This document shows, in pieces, positions 1 to 6,426 of a stretch of 11,429 bases of DNA. Made by a program: the position numbers and the translations under genes. Within the stretch, counting starts at the first letter, position 1. Each line of letters starts with the position of its first letter. The stretch comes from an uncultured Methanomethylovorans sp. (lineage in GTDB: Archaea > Halobacteriota > Methanosarcinia > Methanosarcinales > Methanosarcinaceae). The stretch spans positions 1-11,429 of the forward strand of contig CALBTS010000877.1 of assembly GCA_937968035.1 (NCBI GenBank). The letters are read 5' to 3'. The notes below the pieces were generated by a model. The model searched no databases. It was not told where the DNA came from and saw nothing but the letters and a program-made list of their open reading frames with translations.

Positions 1-142
1 CTAGAGGGTATCACAATTGTATCTTCCAGATCAAGTATAGTCATCATCAAATTCTGGGGAGGACAGCCGTCTTCCCCGGGAAGATACCCTCAATCTTCCA
101 ATTTCTAATGCATTTTTCATTGATATGAATTTCAAATGTCAT
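1..142 (-). pseudogene. Partial unrecognised gene with an apparent one-base frameshift, running off the left edge
   Basis: Reading leftwards from an ATG at 142, the frame begins MTFEIHINEKCIRNWKIEG and then hits TGA after 31 codons. If one G is added to the GGG run (CCC at 87-89 on the plus strand), the reading continues as GYLPGEDGCPPQNLMMTI and on through LDLEDTIVIPS to the window edge with no stop. The alternative frame alone has an in-frame TGA just before GYLPGED and no start there, so a frameshifted single gene is the simplest reading. The start lies 12 nt after the stop of the DUF123 gene, with a weak AGGT eight bases upstream, so the two are probably co-transcribed. I do not recognise the family. 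A sequencing error and real decay cannot be told apart here. Confidence 0.4.
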
Positions 143-154
143 TAACTTACCTGA

Positions 155-600
155 TCATAATATTTCTTCAACTAAGGGCTCTAAGCCATATTTCCTGAAA
201 ACTTTTACCACTTCGTCTGCTGGATCGTAAAGGCGATAGAAAAGATGGGATTTGCATGCACAATCACTGCATCCAAAACCATTAACAGGTTTTGACTGCA
301 AACCCGCTGCAAGAAGGCATTCAAGCCTGTTGTGAGTGAACGCATGTATAGTGTATACCAGTTTAAAATGTTCATCAAGATTTATATGATCTACATGCCA
401 CCTTGCTTTCTTTACTCCTTCATTAGAAAGCATCACATGCCTATACAATCTTTTCAGACCACCAGTACCCTGGGCAGAACTAACATAAATGTGATAACCG
501 GCCTCAAAACGGACATCTTTGAGGCTTCCAACTCTTACATTACATTGTTGGTTCCTGAAGATCAGACAATAGACACCTTTGTCTTAGCTGCTTCGATCAT
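155..600 (-). pseudogene. DUF123 / GIY-YIG (Uri-like) nuclease-family protein with an apparent N-terminal frameshift
   Basis: The minus-strand frame ending in TGA at 155 carries the DUF123 signature: GVYCLIF (the GIY strand), GYHIYVSSA (the YIG strand, with Ser where Gly is usual in YVGSA), GGLKRLYRH, a WHVDHI stretch, LECLLAAGL (with the expected Glu) and GFGCSDCACKSHLFY near the C-terminus. The frame is open up to a TAA at 584-586, just before the GIY strand, and no ordinary start lies downstream of that stop and upstream of the fold. ATG at 600 (MIEAAKTK) is in the neighbouring frame and would join exactly if the AAA run (TTT at 578-580, plus strand) had one more base, giving about 148 residues. 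If that frameshift is an artefact, this is an intact small GIY-YIG protein of uncertain function. If not, it is a pseudogene. An internal start near 433 would give only a 92-residue piece lacking the GIY/YIG strands. Confidence 0.7.
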
Positions 601-653
601 ACGCATACAAGTGGATGCATAAAATTAAATCATTTCCCGTAGAATCTTTACTG
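601..653. promoter_or_regulatory. Shared divergent promoter for the DUF123 and AhpD-like genes
   Basis: A single AT-rich box, ATAAAATTAAAT at 619-630 (ATTTAATTTTAT on the other strand), is centred about 29 nt upstream of ATG 654 on the plus strand and about 25 nt upstream of ATG 600 on the minus strand. Both distances fit leaderless archaeal transcripts, and neither start has a convincing Shine-Dalgarno. A single bidirectional TATA element is therefore inferred. No extra operator is obvious. Confidence 0.45.
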
Positions 654-1019
654 ATGATCATGACCAAAGAGATACAAGAAGCAAAGGATGTAAAGGGTTT
701 AAGGCCAAGGTCTGTGGTCTATGCCACCCAGATCGATGAAGAGTTCGGGGAAGCTCTTGCAGGATACTATAAATCTGTGTGGAAGGAGCGGGAAAATGGG
801 CTGAACATGAAGCAAAAACATCTTTTGGTTTTTACTATAGCATGCTCCAGACTCAACATAGAAAGTGCGCTTAAGATCCTGGAAAGACTTAAAAAATTTG
901 AGGCAACTTCGCAGGAGATAAAAGATGCTATGATGATCGCAGCCTGGACCGGTGGTATACAGAATTTCACTGATTTTAGTCCAAAGATACTCAAAGAAAT
1001 GGAAAGATTGGGTTTCTGA
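654..1019 (+). CDS. Carboxymuconolactone decarboxylase / AhpD-like family protein without the CxxC pair
   Basis: From ATG 654 this is a 121-residue, all-helical protein. The core (KQKHLLVFTIACSRLN, then EATSQEIKDAMMIAAWTGG) matches the carboxymuconolactone decarboxylase/AhpD fold, in which one helix usually carries CxxCxxxH. Here the first Cys is kept (ACSRL), the second position is Leu and the His position is Ser, so the dithiol peroxidase chemistry of AhpD should not be possible. The role is unknown: a CMD-like fold with other chemistry or a structural role. An in-frame ATG at 615 would add 13 residues, but it has no SD and lies within the shared TATA region. ATG 654 sits about 29 nt below that TATA box, as expected for a leaderless mRNA. 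ATG 660 is a further option. Confidence 0.75.
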   Translation: MIMTKEIQEAKDVKGLRPRSVVYATQIDEEFGEALAGYYKSVWKERENGLNMKQKHLLVFTIACSRLNIESALKILERLKKFEATSQEIKDAMMIAAWTGGIQNFTDFSPKILKEMERLGF

Positions 1020-1021
1020 AA

Positions 1022-1041
1022 CCCTTTTCTTTTTATGTTTT
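1022..1041 (+). terminator. T-rich terminator after the AhpD-like gene
   Basis: The plus strand has TTTTCTTTTT followed shortly by GTTTTA directly after the TGA at 1017-1019, a typical archaeal oligo-T stop signal without a hairpin. It occupies the whole gap between two convergent genes and overlaps the stop codon of the DUF1294 gene. Confidence 0.5.
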
Positions 1042-1339
1042 AGGTAGGAGATATAATCCCCAACCCTAATACAGCTATGAACACTAAATGGACAAACAGG
1101 ATAAGCGGAAAACCATATTTGAACTGTAGATGCTGTGTTTTATGTCTGAATAATTTCATTCCCAGGAAACCTCCCAGACTTCCACCTACAATTACCCATA
1201 TGAACAGCGTTTTTTCAGGTATCCTGTATTTTTGATCTCTGGCTTTTTTTTTGTCCAGACCCATAAGGGCGAATGAGATTGTATTCACAAATGCAATGTA
1301 TGCCCACAAAGAATATTTTAGAAAATCCTCAGTTTGCAT
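1040..1339 (-). CDS. DUF1294 family small membrane protein
   Basis: This is a 99-residue integral membrane protein of unknown function. The DUF1294 signature is clear: GLDKKKARDQKYRIPEKTL after the first membrane span, then a second span containing GGSLGGFLGM, then KLFRHKTQHLQFKYGFP, then a last span (LILFVHLVFIAVLGLGII). The length is normal for the family and the gene is intact. ATG 1339 has no Shine-Dalgarno, but an AT-rich box (TTAATATAT, minus strand, about 1361-1369) lies about 26 nt upstream, so a leaderless transcript is likely. The gene is convergent with the AhpD-like gene and downstream of the msrB-WD40 unit, from which a T-tract separates it. Confidence 0.85.
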   Translation of the reverse strand: MQTEDFLKYSLWAYIAFVNTISFALMGLDKKKARDQKYRIPEKTLFIWVIVGGSLGGFLGMKLFRHKTQHLQFKYGFPLILFVHLVFIAVLGLGIISPT

Positions 1340-1355
1340 ATTACGACATAAAGTA

Positions 1356-1389
1356 TAATAATATATTAAGTTTATTATGATAGCGCTAT
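1356..1389 (-). promoter_or_regulatory. DUF1294 promoter with an upstream 10-bp palindrome
   Basis: The minus-strand TATA-like TTAATATAT is centred near 1365, 26 nt before ATG 1339. A perfect 10-bp palindrome, ATAGCGCTAT (1380-1389), lies 10-20 nt upstream of it, where an archaeal activator or a repressor could bind. It is GC-centred in otherwise AT-rich DNA. This is a suggestion from position only. Confidence 0.35.
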
Positions 1390-1403
1390 TAGTTACTATA
1401 AAG

Positions 1404-1416
1404 AATAAAAAAATAA
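1404..1416 (-). terminator. Oligo-T terminator after the WD40 gene
   Basis: The minus strand downstream of the WD40 stop (TGA, 1424-1426) reads TTATTTTTTTATTCTTT. The run of seven T (A run at 1407-1413, plus strand) is a good archaeal U-tract terminator and marks the end of the msrB-WD40 transcript. Confidence 0.5.
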
Positions 1417-1423
1417 TGTAGAA

Positions 1424-2344
1424 TCATTTACCAAGATCCCACATATTCAGCCTCCCGTCAGCTGTGGCAGCAACAAGATAGCGTCCATCAGGTGTGAAGA
1501 CCATACTGTATACTGTTTTAACCATAAGAGGTATATTTGACACAATTTTTCCCGAAGCGAAATCATACAGGACAATATCGTAATCCATCCCCACTGCAAC
1601 TGTCCTACCATTGGAAGATATGGCAAGAGGAAAATGACCAGTTCCCTCAAGTTCTATGGAACGCTTCTCTGTAAAATCTTTCAATGACCAGATACGCAGC
1701 TTTCGATCATATCCGGAACTAATGAGATACTTTCCTTCCGGGGTCAATATCATGGAGAGCAGGGCAACATCATGACCCAATAGTGTTTGTTCAAGTTTCC
1801 CTTCAGGCAACGACCAGACATATATATCGCCACCTATTCCTCCACTTAGAAGTTTTCTATCGTCTGAGGTAAAAAGAACACAGGAAATGTTGTCGGGACT
1901 TCCTTCTAAAATTAACAGCTCTTTAGCTTCAGGCAATCCCCACAAGCGCACTGTTCCGTCATAAGAACCTGAAGCGAGTAGTTTCCCGTCTGGAGAAATA
2001 CATACAGATGACACAGTATTAGTATGTCCTGTAAGAACTTTCAGAGGAAGAGCTTCAGGATAAGACCAAAGCCTGATAGTATGATCAGATGAACCTGTGG
2101 CTATGATATCGCGATTATGGGAAATTGAGATACTGTTCACACTTTTAGTATGACCTTTAAATTCTCTTATCAGTTCCCAGGAAGGGAAAGACCAGAGTTT
2201 CATCAATCCATCCATGCCAGAAGATAATAGTTTTTTTCCGGAATCGAGAAAAGATATATTAGTGACATGACCTTTATGGGCAGGGAATCGGATATAGTCA
2301 CTCTTCATCTTCTCTCCCGGAAGTGGGAAGCATTCTACTGTCAT
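1424..2344 (-). CDS. Seven-bladed WD40 repeat protein, translationally coupled to msrB
   Basis: From ATG 2344 the product has 306 residues and consists almost wholly of WD40 repeats. Seven blades can be counted by their ends: KLWS, RLWS, RLWG, YVWS, RIWS, VLYD (degenerate) and NMWD, with GH dipeptides in blades 1, 2, 3 and 5. This is enough for one closed beta-propeller and little else: no signal peptide, no membrane span and no fused enzyme. Such propellers act as binding platforms, and the partner is unknown. The start is decided by the upstream gene: ATGA overlaps the msrB TGA, and AAGGAAG sits four bases before it. A further upstream in-frame ATG at 2383 lies inside msrB and lacks support. 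Coupling to msrB hints at a shared role in oxidative damage, but that is inference. Confidence 0.88.
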   Translation of the reverse strand: MTVECFPLPGEKMKSDYIRFPAHKGHVTNISFLDSGKKLLSSGMDGLMKLWSFPSWELIREFKGHTKSVNSISISHNRDIIATGSSDHTIRLWSYPEALPLKVLTGHTNTVSSVCISPDGKLLASGSYDGTVRLWGLPEAKELLILEGSPDNISCVLFTSDDRKLLSGGIGGDIYVWSLPEGKLEQTLLGHDVALLSMILTPEGKYLISSGYDRKLRIWSLKDFTEKRSIELEGTGHFPLAISSNGRTVAVGMDYDIVLYDFASGKIVSNIPLMVKTVYSMVFTPDGRYLVAATADGRLNMWDLGK

Positions 2345-2739
2345 AATTCTTCCTTGAAATCCAACGAGATGGAATTCATACAAAATCGTTCGCCTGTAGG
2401 TGCAGGTCCATCATCAAAAACATGCCCAAGATGGCTACCACATCTGCTGCAAAGAACTTCTGTTCGCCGCATGGAATAACTATTATCCGGCTTTTTGACC
2501 ACTCTGTCTTCAGATATAGGAGCCCAGAAACTTGGCCAGCCGGTGCCGGAATCGAATTTTGTATTTGAATCAAAAAGTTCCTGGCCACAAGCAGCACACA
2601 GATAGACACCTTTCTTTTTATTTTGGTAGTATTTACCAGTGAAAGCAGGTTCAGTTCCCTTTTCCCGCAACACATGATACTGTTGAGGAGTTAAGATCTT
2701 TTTCCAGTCTTCGTCTGATTTTTTTTCATATGATGGCAT
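2341..2739 (-). CDS. msrB: Peptide-methionine (R)-S-oxide reductase MsrB
   Basis: MsrB reduces the R epimer of methionine sulfoxide in oxidised proteins, using thioredoxin-type reductants. The 132-residue protein is a complete single-domain Msr[19 protein letters not shown] at the N-terminus, two zinc-binding CxxC pairs (C48/C51 and C97/C100), the [10 protein letters not shown] block, [13 protein letters not shown], and the catalytic Cys at 120 in RFCMNS (the usual form is RYCINS). Length and motif order are normal. ATG 2739 is preceded by GAGAGGG with a seven-base spacing. Its TGA overlaps the ATG of the WD40 gene, so the two form one operon. Methionine sulfoxide repair suits an anaerobe that meets oxygen from time to time. 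Confidence 0.97.
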   Translation of the reverse strand: MPSYEKKSDEDWKKILTPQQYHVLREKGTEPAFTGKYYQNKKKGVYLCAACGQELFDSNTKFDSGTGWPSFWAPISEDRVVKKPDNSYSMRRTEVLCSRCGSHLGHVFDDGPAPTGERFCMNSISLDFKEEL

Positions 2740-2981
2740 ATAATTCCCTCTCCCGTTTAAAAATATAAAGTAAAAATTACTGATGTAACTTCCCTTATAA
2801 AGGTTGAGAATTCTAAATTAAATAGTTTACGCAATCAGAACAAAAACAGAAAGTGAAAACAGTTTCAGAAAACTCTTATAATACAATTATTACACTATAA
2901 ATATAAATAGTATAACAAATATAAATAGTATCATGCCAGATTAGATGGTAGGGAATCATCCATCGGATCAGGGGTGATAAT
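2740..2981. promoter_or_regulatory. Divergent intergenic region with msrB promoter and tandem TATA repeats
   Basis: No gene is seen in these 242 bases. For msrB (minus), CCTTTATAAGG near 2793-2803 is a plausible TATA box that would give a leader of about 30 nt containing the SD; a second AT stretch (about 2757-2771) lies closer to the gene. For the plus-strand gene, a perfect 15-bp direct repeat, AAATATAAATAGTAT, occurs at 2899-2913 and 2917-2931 (18-bp period), each copy a good TATA box, about 50-80 nt before GTG 2982. GATGG (2945-2949) and CCATC about 11 nt later could form a weak stem in its leader. Confidence 0.5.
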
Positions 2982-3329
2982 GTGGCATGCTCTGCTGCAA
3001 TATGCATGGATAACAAAGAACACGCTTCTAGTGTGATCAATCATATGGGGTTATCAGAAAAATATACCTGTGCCCTCATTAGCTGGACGGAGAAGTATCT
3101 TGACATAGGAAATCTTGAAAAGATTATCTGGGGAGAAACTGTTTCATCAGAAGACCCTTATCGCAGTGTGCAGGTAGCGGCAGAAAAAGATCTGGAATTC
3201 ACCGTACTGCTCGCATCAAAAAGAGATCGCAGCAGCACTGATGTATATTTCCTTGAAGGAAATCTGCTGCTGCTTTTCAATATTACTCTGCAGAGTCTGA
3301 AAGAAAGCAGTGTATCGTATGCATTGTAA
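2982..3329 (+). CDS. Unrecognised 115-residue cytosolic protein
   Basis: I do not recognise this family. From GTG 2982 the product has 115 residues, no signal peptide and no membrane span. It has a helical N-terminal half (KEHASSVINHMGLSEKYTCALISWTEKYLD) and a C-terminal half with two probable beta strands (EFTVLLASKRD, TDVYFLEGNLLLLFNI). It holds three Cys (residues 3, 8 and 30) that do not form a known motif. The start is chosen because GGGGTGAT lies three bases before the GTG; ATG 3006 (MDNKEH) is a possible shorter start that would drop two of the Cys. Two tandem TATA boxes upstream support real expression. It ends five bases from the argS stop on the other strand. Confidence 0.65.
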   Translation: MACSAAICMDNKEHASSVINHMGLSEKYTCALISWTEKYLDIGNLEKIIWGETVSSEDPYRSVQVAAEKDLEFTVLLASKRDRSSTDVYFLEGNLLLLFNITLQSLKESSVSYAL

Positions 3330-3334
3330 AAATT

Positions 3335-5038
3335 TCACATAGAATCGGGCGCATCGATGCCCAGGGTCTCCAATGAAATTGACAATGTGATACGCGCGCA
3401 GTCCACAAGTCCAAGCCTTATAGCTCTCAGTTTTTCGTCATCGATATTTATCACGGGCACGAAACGATAGAACTGATTGAAAGATTCTGCAAGCTCTCTG
3501 GCATATATGGCTAAAGTATGTGGCTTTAATTCCTTTGCACACTGCTCTATGATGCTGTCAAAGGCAGCCATCTTCTTTATCAGCTCTACTTCAGTATCCT
3601 CCACAAGTAGTGAAGGATCCATATCAAAGGCCTCGTTCCAGACACCTTCTTCCTGAGCCTTCTTCAGTATACTGCATGCTCTGGCATGCGAGTATTGAAT
3701 AAAGGGTGCACCTTGTTTTTCGAAATCAAGGGCTTCTTTCCAGTTGAAAACCGTAGATTTCTCCGGTGACACTCTGATAACATCATATCTGACAGCACCG
3801 ATACCTACCATTCTAGCCACTTTCTGTTTGAAATCCTCAGGCATCTCCGGCCTGCGCATGTCAACTTCCACAAAAGCCTGTTCTTCCACCTGGTCCAGCA
3901 GTTCATCTGCAGAAATGAATTTGCCTCTGCGGGTACTCATGGAGCCTTCAGGCAAAGAAACGAACTCGAATATGACAACTTCTGGTTCCGGCTTTCCAAG
4001 AAGATTGAGGGTTGCCTTTAACTGACCTGAAATGAGTTTGTGATCAGCGCCAAGTATATCGATCATGCGATCAGCTCTTTCACCTTTCCACTCATGGTAT
4101 GCCAGATCCCTTGTAGTGTATAAAGAAGTACCATCTGATCTCTGTACCACCAGTTTTTTCTCAAAACCGTAATCTTCCAGATCCAACATAAGGGCTCCAT
4201 CATCGACCTTTGTACGACCTGTGGCTTTGATCTCCTCAATTATCCTTGTAACAGCACCGGACCTTACAAAACCAGATTCGTAAGGGAAACTATCATGGTG
4301 TATGTTCATGCGCAGAAGAGTTTCTTTGATACCATCAAGTGCAAGGGTAACAGCTTCACTAAAACTTTTTATTGTAGCATCATCCCCTTTTTCCACAAGC
4401 TGCATAAACCTGTCGATCTCTGCTACTTTTTCAGGTTCTTCCCCAAGCTTGATGTTAGCTTTAATATAAACATCTGCTATGGAGTGGTCTGATTTTTTTG
4501 ATGTATCAAAATCAAAATGTGAAAGCGCCCAGGAAACAATAGCTATCTGACGCCCCATATCGTTCACATAGTACTGGGTTTCAACATTATAACCAGCTTT
4601 CCTGAGAATGCGTACCAGAGTGTCACCAATGACCGAGTTCCTGATATGACCCACATGCAAAGGACCATTAGGATTTGCAGAAGTGTGTTCAAGAAGGATA
4701 TTACCTTTACAGAAGCCACCTCCAAATGATGAGCCTTCACTTCTTATTCTTGAGAATGTTTCTTCTATATAATTTCTGGAAGTGTTTATATTAATATATG
4801 GACCCATAGCGTGCATTTCACCGATCAAGGGGAACTTCTTGACATTAGCAGCTTTGACTATTGCGTCCGCTAATTCCTTAGGATCCTTCTTTTCCCTCGA
4901 CGCGATCCTGAAAGCAACTTTTGAGGCCAGATCTGCATGCTTGGATGGCTCAAGGTCAAGGTCTGCAGCTTCGATCCCAAGCTGGGAAATGGTCTCATTT
5001 AATAATGTTTCAACCTGTTTTCTAAAATCCAGATACAT
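3335..5038 (-). CDS. argS: Arginyl-tRNA synthetase
   Basis: This class I synthetase charges tRNA-Arg with arginine in the cytosol. The protein has 567 residues from ATG 5038. It shows the N-terminal Add-1 domain, then EHTSANPNGPLHVGHIRN with the HIGH motif as HVGH (128-131), the YYVNDMGRQ block, the KMSKS counterpart MSTRRG (367-372), and the QYSHAR motif (448-453) that opens the anticodon-binding domain. It ends in the usual LGIDAPDSM. Length and motif order are normal. GTG GTG TCA ATG at 5047-5036 offers three starts; ATG 5038 follows GGTGGTG with a short spacing and is preferred, and the others would add two or three residues. It lies 14 nt after the prf1 stop, so both are in one operon. 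Confidence 0.97.
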   Translation of the reverse strand: MYLDFRKQVETLLNETISQLGIEAADLDLEPSKHADLASKVAFRIASREKKDPKELADAIVKAANVKKFPLIGEMHAMGPYININTSRNYIEETFSRIRSEGSSFGGGFCKGNILLEHTSANPNGPLHVGHIRNSVIGDTLVRILRKAGYNVETQYYVNDMGRQIAIVSWALSHFDFDTSKKSDHSIADVYIKANIKLGEEPEKVAEIDRFMQLVEKGDDATIKSFSEAVTLALDGIKETLLRMNIHHDSFPYESGFVRSGAVTRIIEEIKATGRTKVDDGALMLDLEDYGFEKKLVVQRSDGTSLYTTRDLAYHEWKGERADRMIDILGADHKLISGQLKATLNLLGKPEPEVVIFEFVSLPEGSMSTRRGKFISADELLDQVEEQAFVEVDMRRPEMPEDFKQKVARMVGIGAVRYDVIRVSPEKSTVFNWKEALDFEKQGAPFIQYSHARACSILKKAQEEGVWNEAFDMDPSLLVEDTEVELIKKMAAFDSIIEQCAKELKPHTLAIYARELAESFNQFYRFVPVINIDDEKLRAIRLGLVDCARITLSISLETLGIDAPDSM

Positions 5039-5052
5039 TGACACCACCCGCT

Positions 5053-6297
5053 TTATACACCCGTGCTGAACCTTAATATAGCAACCAGACCGCCAAAAGC
5101 GTTCATAAGTTGTGAACCTTCATCAAAATCAGTTGAAATGAATTCCACCTGGGTGTTCATCTGGTCAGCCATTTCAGAAAGTTCGTCTACGATATCCACT
5201 TTTTCAACGACCTCCATGGAATAACCGCAAACAGGACATGGTCCTGGAGAAAAATAGTCCTCTCCGGGTTTAAAAGCTTTTGTCAGTTTTGCCTCATGGT
5301 CCCCATTTGGACATCGGATCGTTAATCTTTCTGCTCTGAGATCCTCAGATATCATAAGAACTTCCACTGCACCTATAAGGAGATTTGCCCTGACCGATTC
5401 TTCTCCATAAGCAGCTTTGCCTGAATCGGAAACCAGCTCTGTAAAGAAACGCTGGATAAGCTTTTTTTCTGCTATAAGATCGATATCCGAAAGCTTCTCA
5501 CTTGCTGCGTTAACGAGTTCCGGAAGGCCTGACTCATCTGTGTATGCAACATCAAAAAGACCAAGTATTTTCTTTTTCAACTCATGATGCAGGAAATCTC
5601 CTGACTCGAACTCTTCCTTGGTGGGAGAGGGACCACCTATGAGAATACCTTCAAAATTCTTCTGATCCACTGCCATAAATACATCGCTCGCAGCATCTCC
5701 TATGCGTTTATAGAACTCATGTATAGCAATGAGCCTCAACTGCTGGAATCTGTGGGCACTCTGACCACCTTTTCTCTGTTTTCCAGGTACAGTAGAAGTC
5801 AATGTCCTATGAGCCTCTATATGTTTACCCACAAGCAGGCCAACAGCTGCCTCACGCCTATCCAGGACCAGCAATCCATAGGTCTTTGCGTCCTTGAGCA
5901 TTTCTTCAAGAGGCTCAAGGTAAAAACTGGAGTCACAGTGATATCTGTATGTCACTATTGGCTGAGGGGGTTCAACAATAGTGGTTTCCATATTCGTCTT
6001 GTTAGCACCTATATCAACAGCACCTGTAAAGAAAACTATACCATTTTCCGGAACTTCCACATACCTGAGCCTTGCAAGCAAGGACTCTATAGCACCCTGC
6101 ACATTGTCTTTTGTGATCTTGGATTTAATGTTTGCCGCCTGGCCATGTTCTCCTTTGAGCTGTGATGTTATATCAGATATTTGTTTGTCGGGAGGAATAT
6201 AGAGAGAAATGAGTTCTGTCCCACGACCTTTCTTGACCCTGAGTTCCTCCAATTTCTTTTTGAATTCATACTTCTTATGAGCAGATTGTTCTGTCAT
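5053..6297 (-). CDS. prf1: Archaeal peptide chain release factor 1 (aRF1)
   Basis: aRF1 recognises all three stop codons in the ribosomal A site and triggers peptide release. The 414-residue protein is complete. It has NIKS (57-60) and YxCxxxF (YHCDSSF, 119-125) for stop-codon reading, the catalytic GGQ (177-179, in KQRKGGQSAH), and a C-terminal domain with a zinc-type CPNGDH...CPVCG cluster that precedes the acidic tail. All stop-recognition motifs look standard, so nothing suggests that UAG reading is lost, although the organism should decode UAG as pyrrolysine in mtmB. ATG 6297 has GGAG ten bases upstream. argS follows after 14 nt. Confidence 0.97.
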   Translation of the reverse strand: MTEQSAHKKYEFKKKLEELRVKKGRGTELISLYIPPDKQISDITSQLKGEHGQAANIKSKITKDNVQGAIESLLARLRYVEVPENGIVFFTGAVDIGANKTNMETTIVEPPQPIVTYRYHCDSSFYLEPLEEMLKDAKTYGLLVLDRREAAVGLLVGKHIEAHRTLTSTVPGKQRKGGQSAHRFQQLRLIAIHEFYKRIGDAASDVFMAVDQKNFEGILIGGPSPTKEEFESGDFLHHELKKKILGLFDVAYTDESGLPELVNAASEKLSDIDLIAEKKLIQRFFTELVSDSGKAAYGEESVRANLLIGAVEVLMISEDLRAERLTIRCPNGDHEAKLTKAFKPGEDYFSPGPCPVCGYSMEVVEKVDIVDELSEMADQMNTQVEFISTDFDEGSQLMNAFGGLVAILRFSTGV

Positions 6298-6316
6298 TGT
6301 GTTAATACTCCATTGT

Positions 6317-6355
6317 GAGATTGAATGATGAAATAATATTAAATTTTATAATTTG
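6317..6355 (-). promoter_or_regulatory. Promoter of the prf1-argS operon
   Basis: On the minus strand AATTATAAAATTT (about 6342-6353) is a good TATA box. Initiation about 25 nt downstream would leave a leader of roughly 20-25 nt that includes the GGAG SD of prf1. A second AT-rich candidate lies farther up near 6368-6382. The first overlaps the end of a possible read-through extension of twy1. Confidence 0.45.
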
Positions 6356-6426
6356 CCTTTATGTAGATCTTGATATAAATATAGATTATGACAGGTATTG
6401 ACACCAGTCCAATAGATACATAGATA

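Noticed and set aside
4..91. Inverted repeat GAGGGTATC (4-12) and GATACCCTC (83-91), and CTTCCC-C-GGGAAG (71-83)
   Set aside because: Both fall within the probable coding part of the partial left-edge gene. Nine-base arms 70 bases apart may be chance, and no mobile element features are present.
332..622. A 96-codon plus-strand open frame overlapping the start of the AhpD-like gene
   Set aside because: It covers the DUF123 gene, whose conserved motifs are on the minus strand across the same bases. The overlap with the next ATG (ATGCATAA) looked like coupling but has no SD.
5719..6165. A 148-codon open frame on the plus strand opposite prf1
   Set aside because: It is antisense to the GGQ and YxCxxxF part of aRF1, with no SD and no domain.
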